Part shown: positions 1-10,903 of the stretch, piece by piece
Layout: the number at the start of each line of letters is the position of its first letter
How positions within the stretch are numbered: position 1 is the first letter of the stretch
Assembly: GCA_032622095.1 (NCBI GenBank)
Contig: CP136066.1
Span: 232,320,961-232,384,960 of the forward strand
DNA length: 64,000 nt
Direction: 5' to 3'
Source of the DNA: Siphonodentalium dalli
Lineage: Eukaryota; Mollusca; Scaphopoda; Gadilida; Siphonodentaliidae
Notes under the pieces: model-generated
Told to the model about the DNA's origin: nothing
Database searches by the model: none
Seen by the model: the letters and a program-made list of their open reading frames with translations, nothing else
Made by a program: the position numbers and the translations under genes

Positions 1-19
1 AAGTAAATTAAGTATTCAT

Positions 20-467
20 ATTGACATAATAATGTATAGCATTTGTAAAGCGCCTTTCCCATGAGGCCCAAAGCGCTCAAAGTTTTACAATTATTACCCT
101 GATGAGCCTGAACATTCAGTAACCATCTACTGCTCCCCGGGGACAGGGGGAGGTACAGCCGGGAGTATGCGAGGATACCATATGGCTAGCATACTGACAA
201 GATCTTTCACTGCTCATTATCAGGTACCCTTGTAATGCATGGGTGGTGCAAAGCAGACACAGTACGAGCGACCTTGCTCAAGGGTCACAACTTGGCGCGA
301 GATTCAAACAGTGTTCAATCCAACAATTGCACATCGCTCAAGTCGGCCAAGCCACTGCTGTGTGGAAACTCATAACAGACCACCAGCCAGCCGCGAACTG
401 GCCTCGCTGTGTTGACAGCGAAGACAAGTCCAACGCGCTAACCACTGGACCTCCACATCACCTCTAA
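20..467 (-). mobile_element. tRNA-derived SINE, nearly full length
   Basis: Read on the minus strand, the head (about 455-380) has a box A-like TTAGCGCGTTGG and a box B-like AGTTCGCGG, as in a tRNA-derived pol III promoter. The body follows, and the tail near 95-20 has the 'AAAGCGCTTTGGGCC ... AAAGGCGCTTTACAAATG' type of ending followed by AT-rich sequence, common at the 3' end of invertebrate SINEs. The open frame at 243-467 on the plus strand is incidental. The family name is not recognised. The boundaries are approximate because no target duplication was identified. Confidence 0.55.
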
Positions 468-2257
468 TGGCTTTAGAATATTAAACATGTGATGATGAGT
501 GTGTATTAATGAAGTTAAATAAACCTGGTTCAAATCAGAAGGATTATTTCAATATGCTCAGCCTAGTTGAAACTATACAAAATATTTCTGGCAGTATATT
601 TAGCTGCTTATTGCATATTGAAGATAATTCAAATTAGCTATCTGGCAATGATATTATGGCCTTTTCATTGGTCAATTAGCGTCAAGTCCGGCTTAAATGG
701 TCACTGCCACCCCTTTCGTTCAGTTGGGTACCCAGCTTTTTAAAACTTTCAGTTGGGTATCCAGCTTGTGTGAGAGGCCTACTATGAGTTATTGATTATG
801 AGCGACTTTGCTGAAATTATTGTATGTACATCTAACTTTGTGCCAGTTATTTAATGTCATATGCCGAATAAAGAATCTGCAGTTGAATATGTTAGTGAGA
901 GTTTTCAGTATGCATATGCCCAACCACGAGGACCGTCCTGGTACAGTTTAGGAATTTAACCTTGGCAACGACGGGTCACACGGCTCGTAGAGTAAATATA
1001 AATGAAAACACTATGCACATACATTTGCCTAAAAATTATCAAAGTCAAGATGGTGGTACTAAATAAAATTCCCTTCCTGCCCTGTCCTGCCACCTGGAAT
1101 TTTTTTCCCAACAAATCGTAATCAATTAAATTATTTTGATTTCTCCTATCAACCCATTGTAGTCAAGAGTCTCAAAAATATTTCAGATTATACTTCTTTT
1201 CTTCCATGCTCTGGGACAGCCTCAGTGCATACTGTTGAAGCTAATGAGAGTTTGGGGTGGAATAACATTAGAGCTCGCAAATTAAGTTAACGTATGATCA
1301 TATTAACATCTCAACACTGATTCAGATAGACAATGATTTGCTGACTCCTATCTGGTGAGTCTACACTACAAATTCAACTTGATTCTGACAATAATTAATG
1401 AATAGTAGTAATAGTGGGAGGAGCATAGACGTTGCTATTAGAGGGAAATTTTTGTTACATATTAATTAATTTTACAGTATGTGCACCTATGTTGGAACAT
1501 ACACAAGAATATACATTGCTAAAAATATGAGTGTCATGCAAAATGGAAGATACAGTTATAATCTACATGTACGTTAAGTTTTGCTCATCTGTGGATACAT
1601 ACAAGTTTAGTGTACAAACAAAAAACATGGTTTGAAATCAGACAATTTAACTTTGAAAGTGGGTGCAGATGTCCAAATTAGTGGGAACAAACTTCAACAA
1701 ATATGACATCAGAATTTTCAATGCAGAAAACAGCCAACTCGTTCACTCGATCACTCATTGGTAGAATATATCTGCTAATGATTATTTTATTGACAACCAT
1801 AGAAAGGTGGATTCCTCACAAATTCTCCTGCTGAAATATTTGTTGAGGGTGTATGGTTAATGGGTTCACCAAGAAGAAGAGTGCACAAACATACTTTTAC
1901 AGAATTTGAGATAACAGTTTAATTGAAATATAGTTATCTGCCAAGTGGCACAAGTAAAACGAGGATAGAATGTGTAACATACTCACTATCTTTACAGAAT
2001 CCACTGGTATCAAGAGATCTTATAGTCAACTGTTATAACTCCTCAATGCCCAAATATGATTGAGCTCTCATGGTGATCTCATCATACAAACAACAGGATG
2101 CAATTGTGAATTCCTACCACTTCACATGTCACTACTGAGCTATCAATATAAATAGGACGACATAAGAGCAACAATTGAATGTACATCAATGATCTTCTTG
2201 ATACAAATGTGAAAATTAGCTAGATCAAGCCACAATTAATTGTGACAAACAAAACAC
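468..2257. other. AT-rich intergenic DNA, nothing recognised
   Basis: No coding exon, RNA gene or clear repeat boundary was seen. Short direct repeats occur around 715-765 (two 'cagttgggta.ccagctt' copies). This is ordinary noncoding DNA as far as can be judged by eye. Confidence 0.5.
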
Positions 2258-2261
2258 TTAA

Positions 2262-2564
2262 AGGGGTACTGTACACTAAATCCGGCCATTTATGGGACCA
2301 TCTCCTTTTATACTCAACAGAATATATGCAACAAATGAATGATTTGAGCCGTAGATTAGTGCAAAATACAATCGTGTGCTCTATGAACGATGCTCACAAA
2401 ATGATAATTATAATGAAAATGAATTTATGACTCCAGCCATTTATTCATTTTCATTATAATTAGCATGGTGTTTGCATCATTCATAGAGCACATGAGTGTA
2501 ATTTTCATATATTCTGTTGAGTATAAAGGAGATGGTCCCATGAGTGTACAGTTACAGTACCCCT
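2262..2564. mobile_element. Hairpin MITE with TTAA target duplication
   Basis: The element is a near-complete inverted repeat. The left end AGGGGTACTGTA is matched by TACAGTACCCCT at the right end, and the arms pair across most of the ~300 bp, with the fold point near 2430. It is flanked by TTAA at 2258-2261 and 2565-2568. TTAA targeting is typical of the piggyBac and Kolobok superfamilies; which one applies cannot be decided without the autonomous partner. Open frames on both strands here are mirror images of the same palindrome, not genes. Confidence 0.7.
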
Positions 2565-3197
2565 TTAAATAAATGAAGCTGTAGCACAAATAGGAAAGAG
2601 GATAATGTGATACATTACATTCAATGGAGCAATAAGTAATGCGGAAAGTTGAAATGTATAAGTAATACCAGAGGTCAGCCCAAAGATACATATGAAGTTA
2701 AGTTTACTATCAATTGAATAAAAAATGTGTTCAGTATTTGTATTTGAATACAGGTAGGATAGCTGGTGCACAGGCCTTCTAAACAGTGATAATTGAGTGA
2801 TAATATATATTATTTTAGACCATGTAACCCTAAACACAGGTATTATTTTTTTTTTGGCCTAAGATATATCTTTCCTAAAGAAAATAGATGTATTTAAATA
2901 TTTTATTTATTAATATCTCAGTCACTGTGTAAGCCTGTACTCGAGGATTTGCCTTTCTTCGGAGAAATGCTACTACTTTCTTCGGATTTGCATCACGCTT
3001 GACCAAACATACTGGTCACACATGTACAAAATCTGTTAATAAAGGGTTTAAATGTCGACAAATGAATAAGTCAACTTAACCACGTGACTAATCAATGATC
3101 TAAATTTGTTATTCAGACCAAGAGAAAACTATTTCAATTGCATACGTATACAAATAGATGCCATATTTCTCAGACTTTGTGTTAATTCCCCCCCCCC

Positions 3198-3697
3198 AGA
3201 ACTCGTCGTTTACAGTGACGCATCTTTCGGTAACCTCGTGGACGGTGGCAGTCAGGGTGGTTATATTATTTGTTTGGCTAGTAGGGATGGTAAAATGAGT
3301 CCATTGGCTTGGGAATCTAAAAGAATTAGGAGGGTAGTGAGGAGTACTATTGCTGCGGAGACATTGTCGATGGTTGAGGCTGTAGATTGTCGTGTTGTTG
3401 TGAGTACTCTCATATCTGAATTATTATATGATTCATCAAACAAAACCATTAAAATTACATGTATAATTGATAATAAGGACTTGTATTCTTCGTTGTTTTC
3501 CACAAAGAATGTTACTGAGAAGAGGCTGAGAAGCTGAGAAGAGAGATAAGTTCACTGAGAGAGATGATGGCGAGAAAGATAATTACGAAAGTAGAATGGG
3601 TCGAGAGTAAGAGAGAGATAGCAAATGTTTTGACGAAGAGAGGAGCGTCAGGAAGTAATTGTCTGCTAAAATGTTTAGAGAGAGGAGTAGATGAGTG
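3198..3697 (+). pseudogene. Ty1/copia-like Pol fragment (RNase H and C-terminus), frameshifted
   Basis: The fragment opens with VVYSDASFGNL, followed by GSQGG and STIAAETLSMVEA, the pattern of copia-type RNase H (catalytic D in YSDAS and E in AAETL). It ends with a W..S...IANVLTKRGAS-type C-terminal motif before a stop at 3695-3697. The frame breaks at 3525-3540, where the 8-bp word GCTGAGAA is tandemly duplicated; the rest of the C-terminus continues in another frame. No LTRs, integrase or reverse transcriptase are visible nearby, so this is a truncated relic. The run of C at 3189-3197 marks its left edge. Confidence 0.65.
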
Positions 3698-3958
3698 AGA
3701 TAGACATATCTGTTATATCCTATTGTAAATGCAGCCAAACAATTTTATTTTTATTTTTGTATATTTCTTCACAAAAAGATAGACCAGATTGTTAACATGT
3801 GTTTTATTGTTAACATGTATTATGTTTCAGAATGTATGCTTGGTGGGTTTAAGAATAAACTAACATTTTTCAAGGTGAAATTCCAGTACTTTTCCAGTAT
3901 TTTCCAGGACTAAATATCCAAATATCCAGTACTATTTCGGTTATGCTACTATTACTAA

Positions 3959-4746
3959 GGCCAAAAAAAAAAAGTTTTTTGATTCTCGGGCATAGCCTCG
4001 TCTGGAAAAATGGCCCTCGTTGAACCATTTTATTACGAATTTCAATTTGACCGAAGCTGTCAAATGAAAACACGAAAATAGGAAACTAGAAAACATAAAT
4101 TATTTGTTTCAAACATCGAATATTATAGTCTGTATAGACATACAATGGTGTATGTGTTAGTATTCAAAAAACAGACACTAGGCAAGATAACTACCAGGTA
4201 TATTGTCACCACAAGCTGCCTAAACCCCAAGTATTGGCGATGTGTTTGCTGGTTTAATATAATAATATTTGAAGTTTTTATGGCTAGCATGTATAGTTAC
4301 TATAGTATAGATGGATAAATATTAAAGTATATAGATAGATATAAATAGATACATGTATATACTATAAAAGGTACATACATATTTCAAATATATCAACAAT
4401 AGTAATTTGAAATATACATTGTATATATATATCATTCTGGTAAATCCTATAATAGGCTATATGATGTAGGATAGTACAATGTCATATTTATGTCATTCTC
4501 TATTTAGATTTGATGAATGGGTACGCTGTACGCTGTGATAATTGGTAATTCTGTATAGTGGAATACATTAGTTTATACAAAACAATGTTCTCCTTACATT
4601 TTCTTAACCTGGGAAGGTATAATAACCCATGCTATCTATGGGCATTATCCCCATAACAAAAATAAAAAATAAAAATAAAACCCTCGCTCCCTCATCGATT
4701 CTCAAAAAAAATTGCCCGAGAATCAAAATACTTTTTTTGTTTGGCC
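3959..4746. mobile_element. Harbinger-type MITE (TIR GGCCAAA, TAA duplication)
   Basis: The left end GGCCAAAAAAAA (then a GATTCTCGGGCA block) is matched by the inverted right end ending TTTGGCC, with the same GATTCTCGGGCA block inverted about 30 bp in. TAA flanks both sides (3956-3958 and 4747-4749). A 3-bp TWA duplication with GGCC-starting TIRs is the PIF/Harbinger signature. The interior is AT-rich and noncoding. A second family member is at 28587-29538, and a lone right end lies near 2845-2862. Confidence 0.6.
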
Positions 4747-4904
4747 TAATATGTTGTTATACAGCTTAATATAAATGGGTATAAAGATGGAACGCTCCGA
4801 ACCTACCAGGTAAACAAATAAGAACTTGATCTGGTCTTCTGGAACACTTGAACAGGAACATAACTGGTGGAATGTCACTACCCTTGGGATCCAAACAAAC
4901 GGGT

Positions 4905-4975
4905 CCGTGTCGTTTCGGTCCAGAGTCGTTTCGGCTGGGACGTTTCGGCTCAGTTTTAGGCCGAAACGACTCACT
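4905..4975. repeat. CCGAAACGTC/GACGTTTCGG repeat cluster
   Basis: Several copies of the word CGTTTCGG(C/T) occur within about 70 bp, in both orientations. The same word forms a second cluster at 31560-31650. It looks like a dispersed repeat fragment; its function is unknown. Confidence 0.5.
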
Positions 4976-4989
4976 TATTGAGCCGAATA

Positions 4990-7400
4990 GTCTCAACTTT
5001 ATCTGACTTTTGATGATATTTTCTTTGAATATTTCGTGCATTTATGAGTTGTTATGAGGGATTTGTTTTATGAAATGTGACTTTTGATGACATTTTCGTT
5101 GCGTAATTCAGTATGTATTTTTTATGACTTATACCAATAAGATATTTGAATACAATGTGACTATAGCGGTGATTTTCTTTGCGTATTTGTGAATGAAATG
5201 TGACTTTGTTTGATGTTGTTTGATGTTATTCACACTTTAACTCGGTTGTTTGCATTACATCTGTCACTCAGACACATAGTGAGAACTGATTAGATGTTGT
5301 TTCTGACAACCGGCCAACTTCTATCAGTGTTTGTTTAGGGTTCCTAGAGTATATTAAGCATGGGATACTGCTCTGTTCATGTCATCTTGAAATCGTTCAA
5401 CATGCCGTACAACCTTCGTCGACAAGCTACAACCATAGATGAAGGAAGGATAGATACGTCACTCAACGTCATTTGATCGGCCAATCGGTAACGCACTCAG
5501 ATTCTGTCCGCCATTGCTAAAGGTAGTTCAACTCTGATTCTTCTAATCAAAACAGTGCTTTCTCATCGCAATAAAAAGAGGAAAATCTGGCGTCTATTGC
5601 AGCTGAATTAATTATGCACCAACTGTCATGTATTATCAGAATCTCACGTTTCAAAGGGTGTCCGTTGGGGAGTAAGAAAGGTGAGTTTTTATGCCGTTTG
5701 ATGCAATTTTTGTAGTAAACAACACGACATTCTGCATTCTATTTTTATAATTTTCACCTGGATGAAGTTATGTTATAAGGACTTTCAAAATTAAATTAAT
5801 TTAATAGATCTGACCAATCCTGGTTGCATTGGTAATTTGAATATCATGTATATGGGTACCGATCCAAACTTGTTTTATGGAAGAAATATTTCAATGACAG
5901 CTGTCAGATGTCAAGAATTTCCATGCCACTGCCAGGTGTGATCAGGTGTACTACAGTAATAAATAAATAATTTAGAAATGAATAGTCAAAACAATTCACA
6001 AATTGGGCAGTTTAGATGTCCTACTCCTAGATTCTAATTGTAGTGATCATACTATTCATAGTTTGAATTGTTTCATGCCCCCTTTATGTAATAGATAAGT
6101 TAACATTTGTAGATAGCATATTTTTCATGTAGTATTTTGATCATTAATAGATGATATAATCACATTCATAATGCATAATGTTAATAAATGACATTGAGAC
6201 TTGAGTGGGCATTAATTATAATTTATACACACACTGGTCAGCTGTGTTGAAATATAATATCATTAGCCTTATTTATTATTATATTATAGCACTAGTATTA
6301 TTTTTGTAAGATAATTTATTACTGCTATCACAAAGAGGTGTGAACAATTGAATATTACATGGGTTGCCAATGTAGGCACTGGTGAGTGGTGTGGTACTGT
6401 ATAGTTCAGTCATGAACGTAGTGCGTAAGCAGCAATCTGCGAAAGCGGTCATGTTGACCTAGGTACTGTACTGCATGGGAAATATCCCAATATAAAATAT
6501 TTTATACCAGTAACCTGTAAATTATTTATAAATTAAAATTAAATGCTTCAAATTCTATATCATTTCAGGAAGTGGGCAGATAATGGCAACGCCGTCATAA
6601 CATTGGTGGGTCAGAAAGTTACGTGTGCAACATGCGTGAGCCGAAAATAATCCAGAGAGACAGAATGAGATGCACACTGCAATGATGTGTTCAAGATAAA
6701 GAAGGAATTGAACTATACTTGTGCGAAAATCCTGGATAAAAAACTAGCTGATGTCTCATTGACTATCAAGGAAAGAGCCACAAATGATTAAATTTATAAG
6801 TTCATCATTAAAATAATTAAATTACAAACATTGTCTCTCTATCACATTGTACTTATCCACACTAAGGCAACCCCCATGTTCTTATGCACATTGTGTGTCC
6901 CCGGGACTGTCCCCTCCAGTCTGAAAAAAGTATCCTCTAGCTCCCAATAGCATTTCAAGGTCCCATTCAGCTTCAGTAACTGTAATTCTCTAATGTAAAT
7001 GGACTATAAGTATGTTATCCTACTAGTATATTTTACAAATTGTACCATTGTAACAAATTGTAACTATTTTATTACTATATGCATGGATTATATCGCTCAG
7101 TTTCAAAATAGCCTATACAATTAACTATTCTTCGTTTATTTGTATTTTAATATCATAGTGGACAGAGATACCCTTTACATTCATGTGTAGGTTAATTCAT
7201 ATAATAAGACCACAAACACAGGTCTGTTTGTTGAACTTATTAGATGAAACCCCCTACTGTGACCCAAATATATATATATACAAATGGATCATGGAACTCA
7301 AATAACAACTAAATGATTATTAGTTTATATAAATAGACATGATATGTCTGTTTCCAGGATGAAATTGTAATATATAATATATATAAAAGTTAAAAAGTTC
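4990..7400. other. AT-rich noncoding DNA with weak exon-like signals
   Basis: There is a short open stretch with an ATG at 5613 running to a good donor (AAAG|GTGAGT, near 5681), and an acceptor near 6569. The joined frame closes quickly, so no protein gene is supported. A noncoding transcript is possible but not shown. No other feature was seen. Confidence 0.3.
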
Positions 7401-7526
7401 CCGGACCCGGTTGAATCGGGATAGTGATTCAAATGGGGAGGACCTGACATATATATATCTATTGATTAGCAGCAACGTATATGTGTACGTTTATAAGAAA
7501 AATCACTCTGCATTCTGTGAAGCAAT

Positions 7527-7674
7527 ATCCCTCCAATATTTGCACCAGCTGATCGAGGAAAATTACAAAACTAAATCCCCACTACACGTAAGAAATCGGA
7601 TCCCTCCAATACTTGCACTAGCTGATCGAGAAAATTACAGAACGAAATCCACACTACACGTAAGAAATCGGAGT
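7527..7674. repeat. Two-copy tandem repeat, ~73 bp
   Basis: Two adjacent copies both start ATCCCTCCAATA and end CACGTAAGAAATCGG. An open frame of 89 codons crosses both copies but has no recognisable domain; the apparent protein repeat simply follows the DNA duplication. Confidence 0.6.
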
Positions 7675-8009
7675 AAATAAACATCAAAGCAAAATTCACA
7701 AGATATCACAAAACAGTTTGTTAGTTTTTCAATATGCCGGCGTAAACAACATCGAATTGCGGGCACTTTCTATTTCAGGAAAACCTATCTTGAACAAAAT
7801 CGCATTCTTAGGCATTCGGTTAATGTCACCTAAAATGCATAATGTTACAAAGTTAGTATAAAGTACATTTATTACGGATATCTCTCGACAACCTACGCGA
7901 ACTCGATGTAAATATAACGTAAAATTATCTCCCCCTAGTTTTCTGAACTACCTTAACGCTTGAGGGCCAACGCAATGGCGACGTCCAATAGCGTTACAGT
8001 TTGATAACC

Positions 8010-8178
8010 ATGAGTGCGACGTCTATCCTATTTTTAGTCTATGCTACAACCAAGGAAAGCCCTCCCGACAACCCTTGCATCAAGTGTGGGAAAGACGTCT
8101 CGTCACACCAACAAGCCGTAGACTGCGACTCGTGTGGTCATTGGCAGCACCGAAAATGCGATACCAACATCCCACAAA
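8010..8178 (+). CDS. Exon 1, PHD finger N-terminal half
   Basis: The chosen ATG opens MSATSILFLVY; the exon ends in phase 1 at a GTATAT donor. It carries the CxxC, CxxC and HxxC parts of the zinc finger, and the last CxxC pair lies in exon 2. Splitting a PHD finger by a phase-1 intron makes chance occurrence unlikely. Confidence 0.6.
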
Positions 8179-8309
8179 GTATATATAACTAATAATATTA
8201 TTCGTTTCAAGTTATTTTCGTTTATTCGTTTCTTCGCGTTTCACTCGTTTCTCCAAATCATTGCGGATTATTAGTATTTCTAACTTTCATTAAATTCGTT
8301 CATTTATAG

Positions 8310-8851
8310 GGATATACACCGAAGCCGTGAACAAGATATGCAGCATACACTTCAACTGCTTCAAATGCAACTCGTCTGGTGTCTGCTCTGCAGTATATAT
8401 ATATGACGATACATCTGCATCCGATTTCATTCAGGATGAAATCCGACCTACGTCAGACGAACCGATGGACACTTCATCGCCACCAGACGACAACCACTTC
8501 ACTTCACCACCAGCACCATCACCACCACTGCCATCACCACCAGTAGCTTCATCACCATCACCACCACTGCCATCACCACCAGTAGCTTCATCACCATCAC
8601 CACCACTACCATCACCACCAGTAGCTTCACCACCAGCACCACCATCAGCTTCGGTAGCACACAACCCTTTGATGATCAGCTTCAACATTTCTGAATATAT
8701 CGACGATACCCATGCAGGTTCTGGTGTCACGAGATGGAGATGTAGCGTCAGATCGAAGACAGACCCATGCCGGGCTCTCGTTGTTCAGTGTGGTGACTCC
8801 TTCACACCAGTCGACATCGACCACAACCACGCGGCTGAACCATCGATCACT
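8310..8851 (+). CDS. Exon 2, PHD end, proline-rich repeats, FLYWCH-like domain
   Basis: The acceptor is TTTATAG at 8309; the donor ACT|GTAAAG at 8852 leaves phase 0. The middle contains a 39-bp minisatellite, three copies, coding SPPVASSPSPPLP-type repeats. The FLYWCH-like part lies at about 8685-8835, with WRC, a downstream Cys and a terminal HNH. Confidence 0.6.
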
Positions 8852-8867
8852 GTAAAGAAAACAATTT

Positions 8868-9660
8868 ATTCTTTTTTTTTAAAACATATTTTATTGTGAA
8901 TTATTCAATTTACAAAGGGATTGGGGTACAAGTTACAGAAACTTACAAGACACCCCTCTCCCGATACAAAGTTGAAATTACAGTATTTGTTTACAAGATG
9001 ACAGAGTGTTTACAATTGTGGTGTAATACATAGAGTAACTGAAAATAAAGAAGATAAAGGTTATAATGGTAAGAGTGTGGACTGAGTGTGTTAATTGTCA
9101 ACCGTCTCCCTGGATACACATGAAATGAGGACGGGCCAGGACGTCTATTTGTTTTACTTAATATGTTAATTTATATAAATGATGGTATATTTTCGGGCGA
9201 TTAATCTTGTTTAAAGCGTGTTGTCGCAGCTATGAATGACTGAACAATGCGAAATAATTTTATGTTTCTTTGAAAGGTTTCGTCAGGAATTCCCCTTAGC
9301 AGTTGGTTCCAGTTTGATATTCGGAAATTATATTTCTCCAGTTTACAGTAAAGTACATGTCTCTGTTCGTATGAACGTGGCGGTAATAAACCAGTAAGGT
9401 AGTCTGGGGCTTTATTATTTATGATTTTAAATAGCATTTGTAATTTATGTTTCTCTCTGCGGTTTTTTAGTGTAGGCCAGCCTGCTTCACACAGGACGGA
9501 ACTATTTGAGCATGAACGTGTGAGACCAGTTACAATTCTGGCGGCATCGATGTGAATTCGGTCCAGTTTCTTCAGAAGATAATCAGGGGCGTTTTCCCAT
9601 ACGACATCAGTGTAATCTAATATTGGTAGAATATAGGCCTTGTATTTATTCCAAGGTACT
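8868..9660 (-). pseudogene. 5'-truncated LINE: C-terminal end of reverse transcriptase ORF plus 3' UTR
   Basis: On the minus strand an open frame runs from about 9656 to the stop at 9201. It has the pattern typical of the post-catalytic end of non-LTR retrotransposon polymerases: LDYTDVVWENAP, RIHIDAARIVTGLTR, then LQMLFKIINNKAPDYLTGLLPPR. The 3' UTR follows, with AATAAAAT near its end and an A-rich tail at about 8871-8880. The insertion lies inside intron 2 of the PHD-FLYWCH gene in antisense. Superfamily (Jockey, CR1 or similar) is not decided. No target duplication was found. Confidence 0.7.
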
Positions 9661-9662
9661 TA

Positions 9663-9862
9663 CTTAATTACTGATTTTATCTATATATTTTTACAAATTA
9701 TAATTTTTGGAATAATTTAAATCCAATTGTAAATATATTAAATATATTATACTACTATTATACTTAATTACTGATTTTATCTATATATTTTTTACAAATT
9801 ATAATTTTTGGAATAATATATTTAAATCCAATTGTAAATATATTATACTACTATTATACTAT
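9663..9862. repeat. AT-rich tandem duplication, ~105 bp x 2
   Basis: Two adjacent copies begin ACTTAATTACTGATTTTATC and end at TATACTACTATTATACT. They differ by a few indels and lie between the LINE relic and the exon 3 acceptor. Confidence 0.7.
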
Positions 9863-9878
9863 CTATATTTTTATGCAG

Positions 9879-10207
9879 GTTAAAGATGCCGCCACAAGAG
9901 ACATGTTTCGACCTGCGTCTGACATCGTGGAACAAGCCGTGAGAGACACCGTGTCAACCTCAACAGCCACTTTCAAACCGAAGAACTCCAACATCAAAAG
10001 AGTCACCAACCGCCATCGCGCTAAGATACGACCACCTGTGCCTATACCGACGTACATTTCGAAATTAACACCGACTTCTTGCATACCGACGATTTCCTAG
10101 TCACCGACCTCAACATGGAAGCCTACCGACACATCGTTTTCGCCACCCCCTTTCAATTAGGCATTCTACAGCAGTCTCGAAGGTGGTTTATTGACGGAAC
10201 GTTTAAG
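9879..10207 (+). pseudogene. Exon 3, pre-core segment of MULE transposase, frameshifted
   Basis: The acceptor TATGCAG joins in phase 0 to exon 2, giving AEPSIT|VKDAATRDMF. The frame shifts near 10050, after a KIRPPVPI stretch. The second part, FEINTDFL ... YRHIVFATPFQLGIL ... WFIDGTFK, matches the usual lead-in to a MULE catalytic domain and ends at a GTAATT donor. Confidence 0.6.
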
Positions 10208-10420
10208 GTAATTACTAGCATCTTAAAAGCATACCGACAATCTTATCACTCGAGTCCCAGTACTGAAACAATACTGCACCGCCGACAAATACCTCTAATC
10301 ATAAGCCGACGGCATTAAGCTGTGAGATAAGATATGAGGTAATCCGTCAATTAGCACATCCTAAATATACCTCATACTATTTTGTGACTACAAAATTCAT
10401 ATCTCCATTATATATAAGAG

Positions 10421-10812
10421 ACTAGCAGGTTAGCCCGCCACCGGCGGCTTGTCCGAAACATGACATTTTTTTAATATTTGTTTTTAATTTTTAGCTCCAC
10501 GCGTTTCAATAAGAAAAATTTGTACCCGGTAGCTCCACCCGTTTCCGAGATCTGGTCTGCGCATGCGCGAAGCTGGCGTCGCACGGACTCGGCGACCCGA
10601 TAAAATTTGTACCCGGCGCAAGATACATTCACATAGCAAATTTCAAGTCGATAGCTCCACCCGTTTCCGAGATCTCGTCTGCGCATGCGCTGCACGGGCG
10701 TCGCATGGACTCGGCGACCCGATAAAATTTGTACCCGGTGCAAGATACATTCACATAGCAAATTTCAGGTCGATAGCTCCACCCGTTTCCGAGATCTGCC
10801 TTTCTGCATAAT
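10421..10812 (+). mobile_element. D/B-type element with 122-bp monomers
   Basis: It begins GACTAGCAGGTTAGCCCGCC (the D-type head, also seen inverted at 37925-38045) and continues into two to three B monomers. These have the blocks CCGTTTCCGAGATC, TGCGCATGCGC and a GATACATTCACA block. There are no coding domains. It ends 30 bp before the giant foldback element. The superfamily cannot be assigned from the sequence. Confidence 0.55.
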
Positions 10813-10832
10813 ATTTCGAGCGATAACATTGC

Positions 10833-10841
10833 ATTGAAATG
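10833..10841. repeat. Left 9-bp target duplication of the giant element
   Basis: ATTGAAATG here is repeated exactly at 26148-26156, on the other side of the 15.3-kb inverted-repeat element. Confidence 0.8.
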
Positions 10842-10903
10842 GCAACTGCGGACATCTTGACATGCGGTTATCCCATTCAGGAACGATAACTCTAAAATCT
10901 ACA

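Larger units (their letters stand above)
8010..10207 (+). pseudogene. PHD-FLYWCH-MULE transposase-like gene, frameshifted and truncated
   Basis: Three exons join by GT-AG introns: 8010-8178, 8310-8851 and 9879-10207. Exon 1 plus the start of exon 2 encode a PHD-type finger (CIKC, DCDSC, WQHRKC, then NCFKC). Exon 2 continues with a proline-rich stretch of three 13-residue repeats and a FLYWCH-like domain (WRC ... C ... HNH). Exon 3 has the segment that precedes a MULE transposase core, ending RRWFIDGTFK exactly at a GTAATT donor. A shift of reading frame near 10050 breaks exon 3. No exon for the catalytic core is visible before the repeats at 10421 or after the giant element. Animal genes with FLYWCH plus MULE domains are usually transposon-derived. 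Most likely this is a dead copy; an assembly indel could mimic the frameshift. Confidence 0.65.

Noticed and set aside
5400-6840. Possible two-exon noncoding transcript (donor near 5681, acceptor near 6569)
   Set aside because: Only splice-like words support it; no conserved coding and no clear end.
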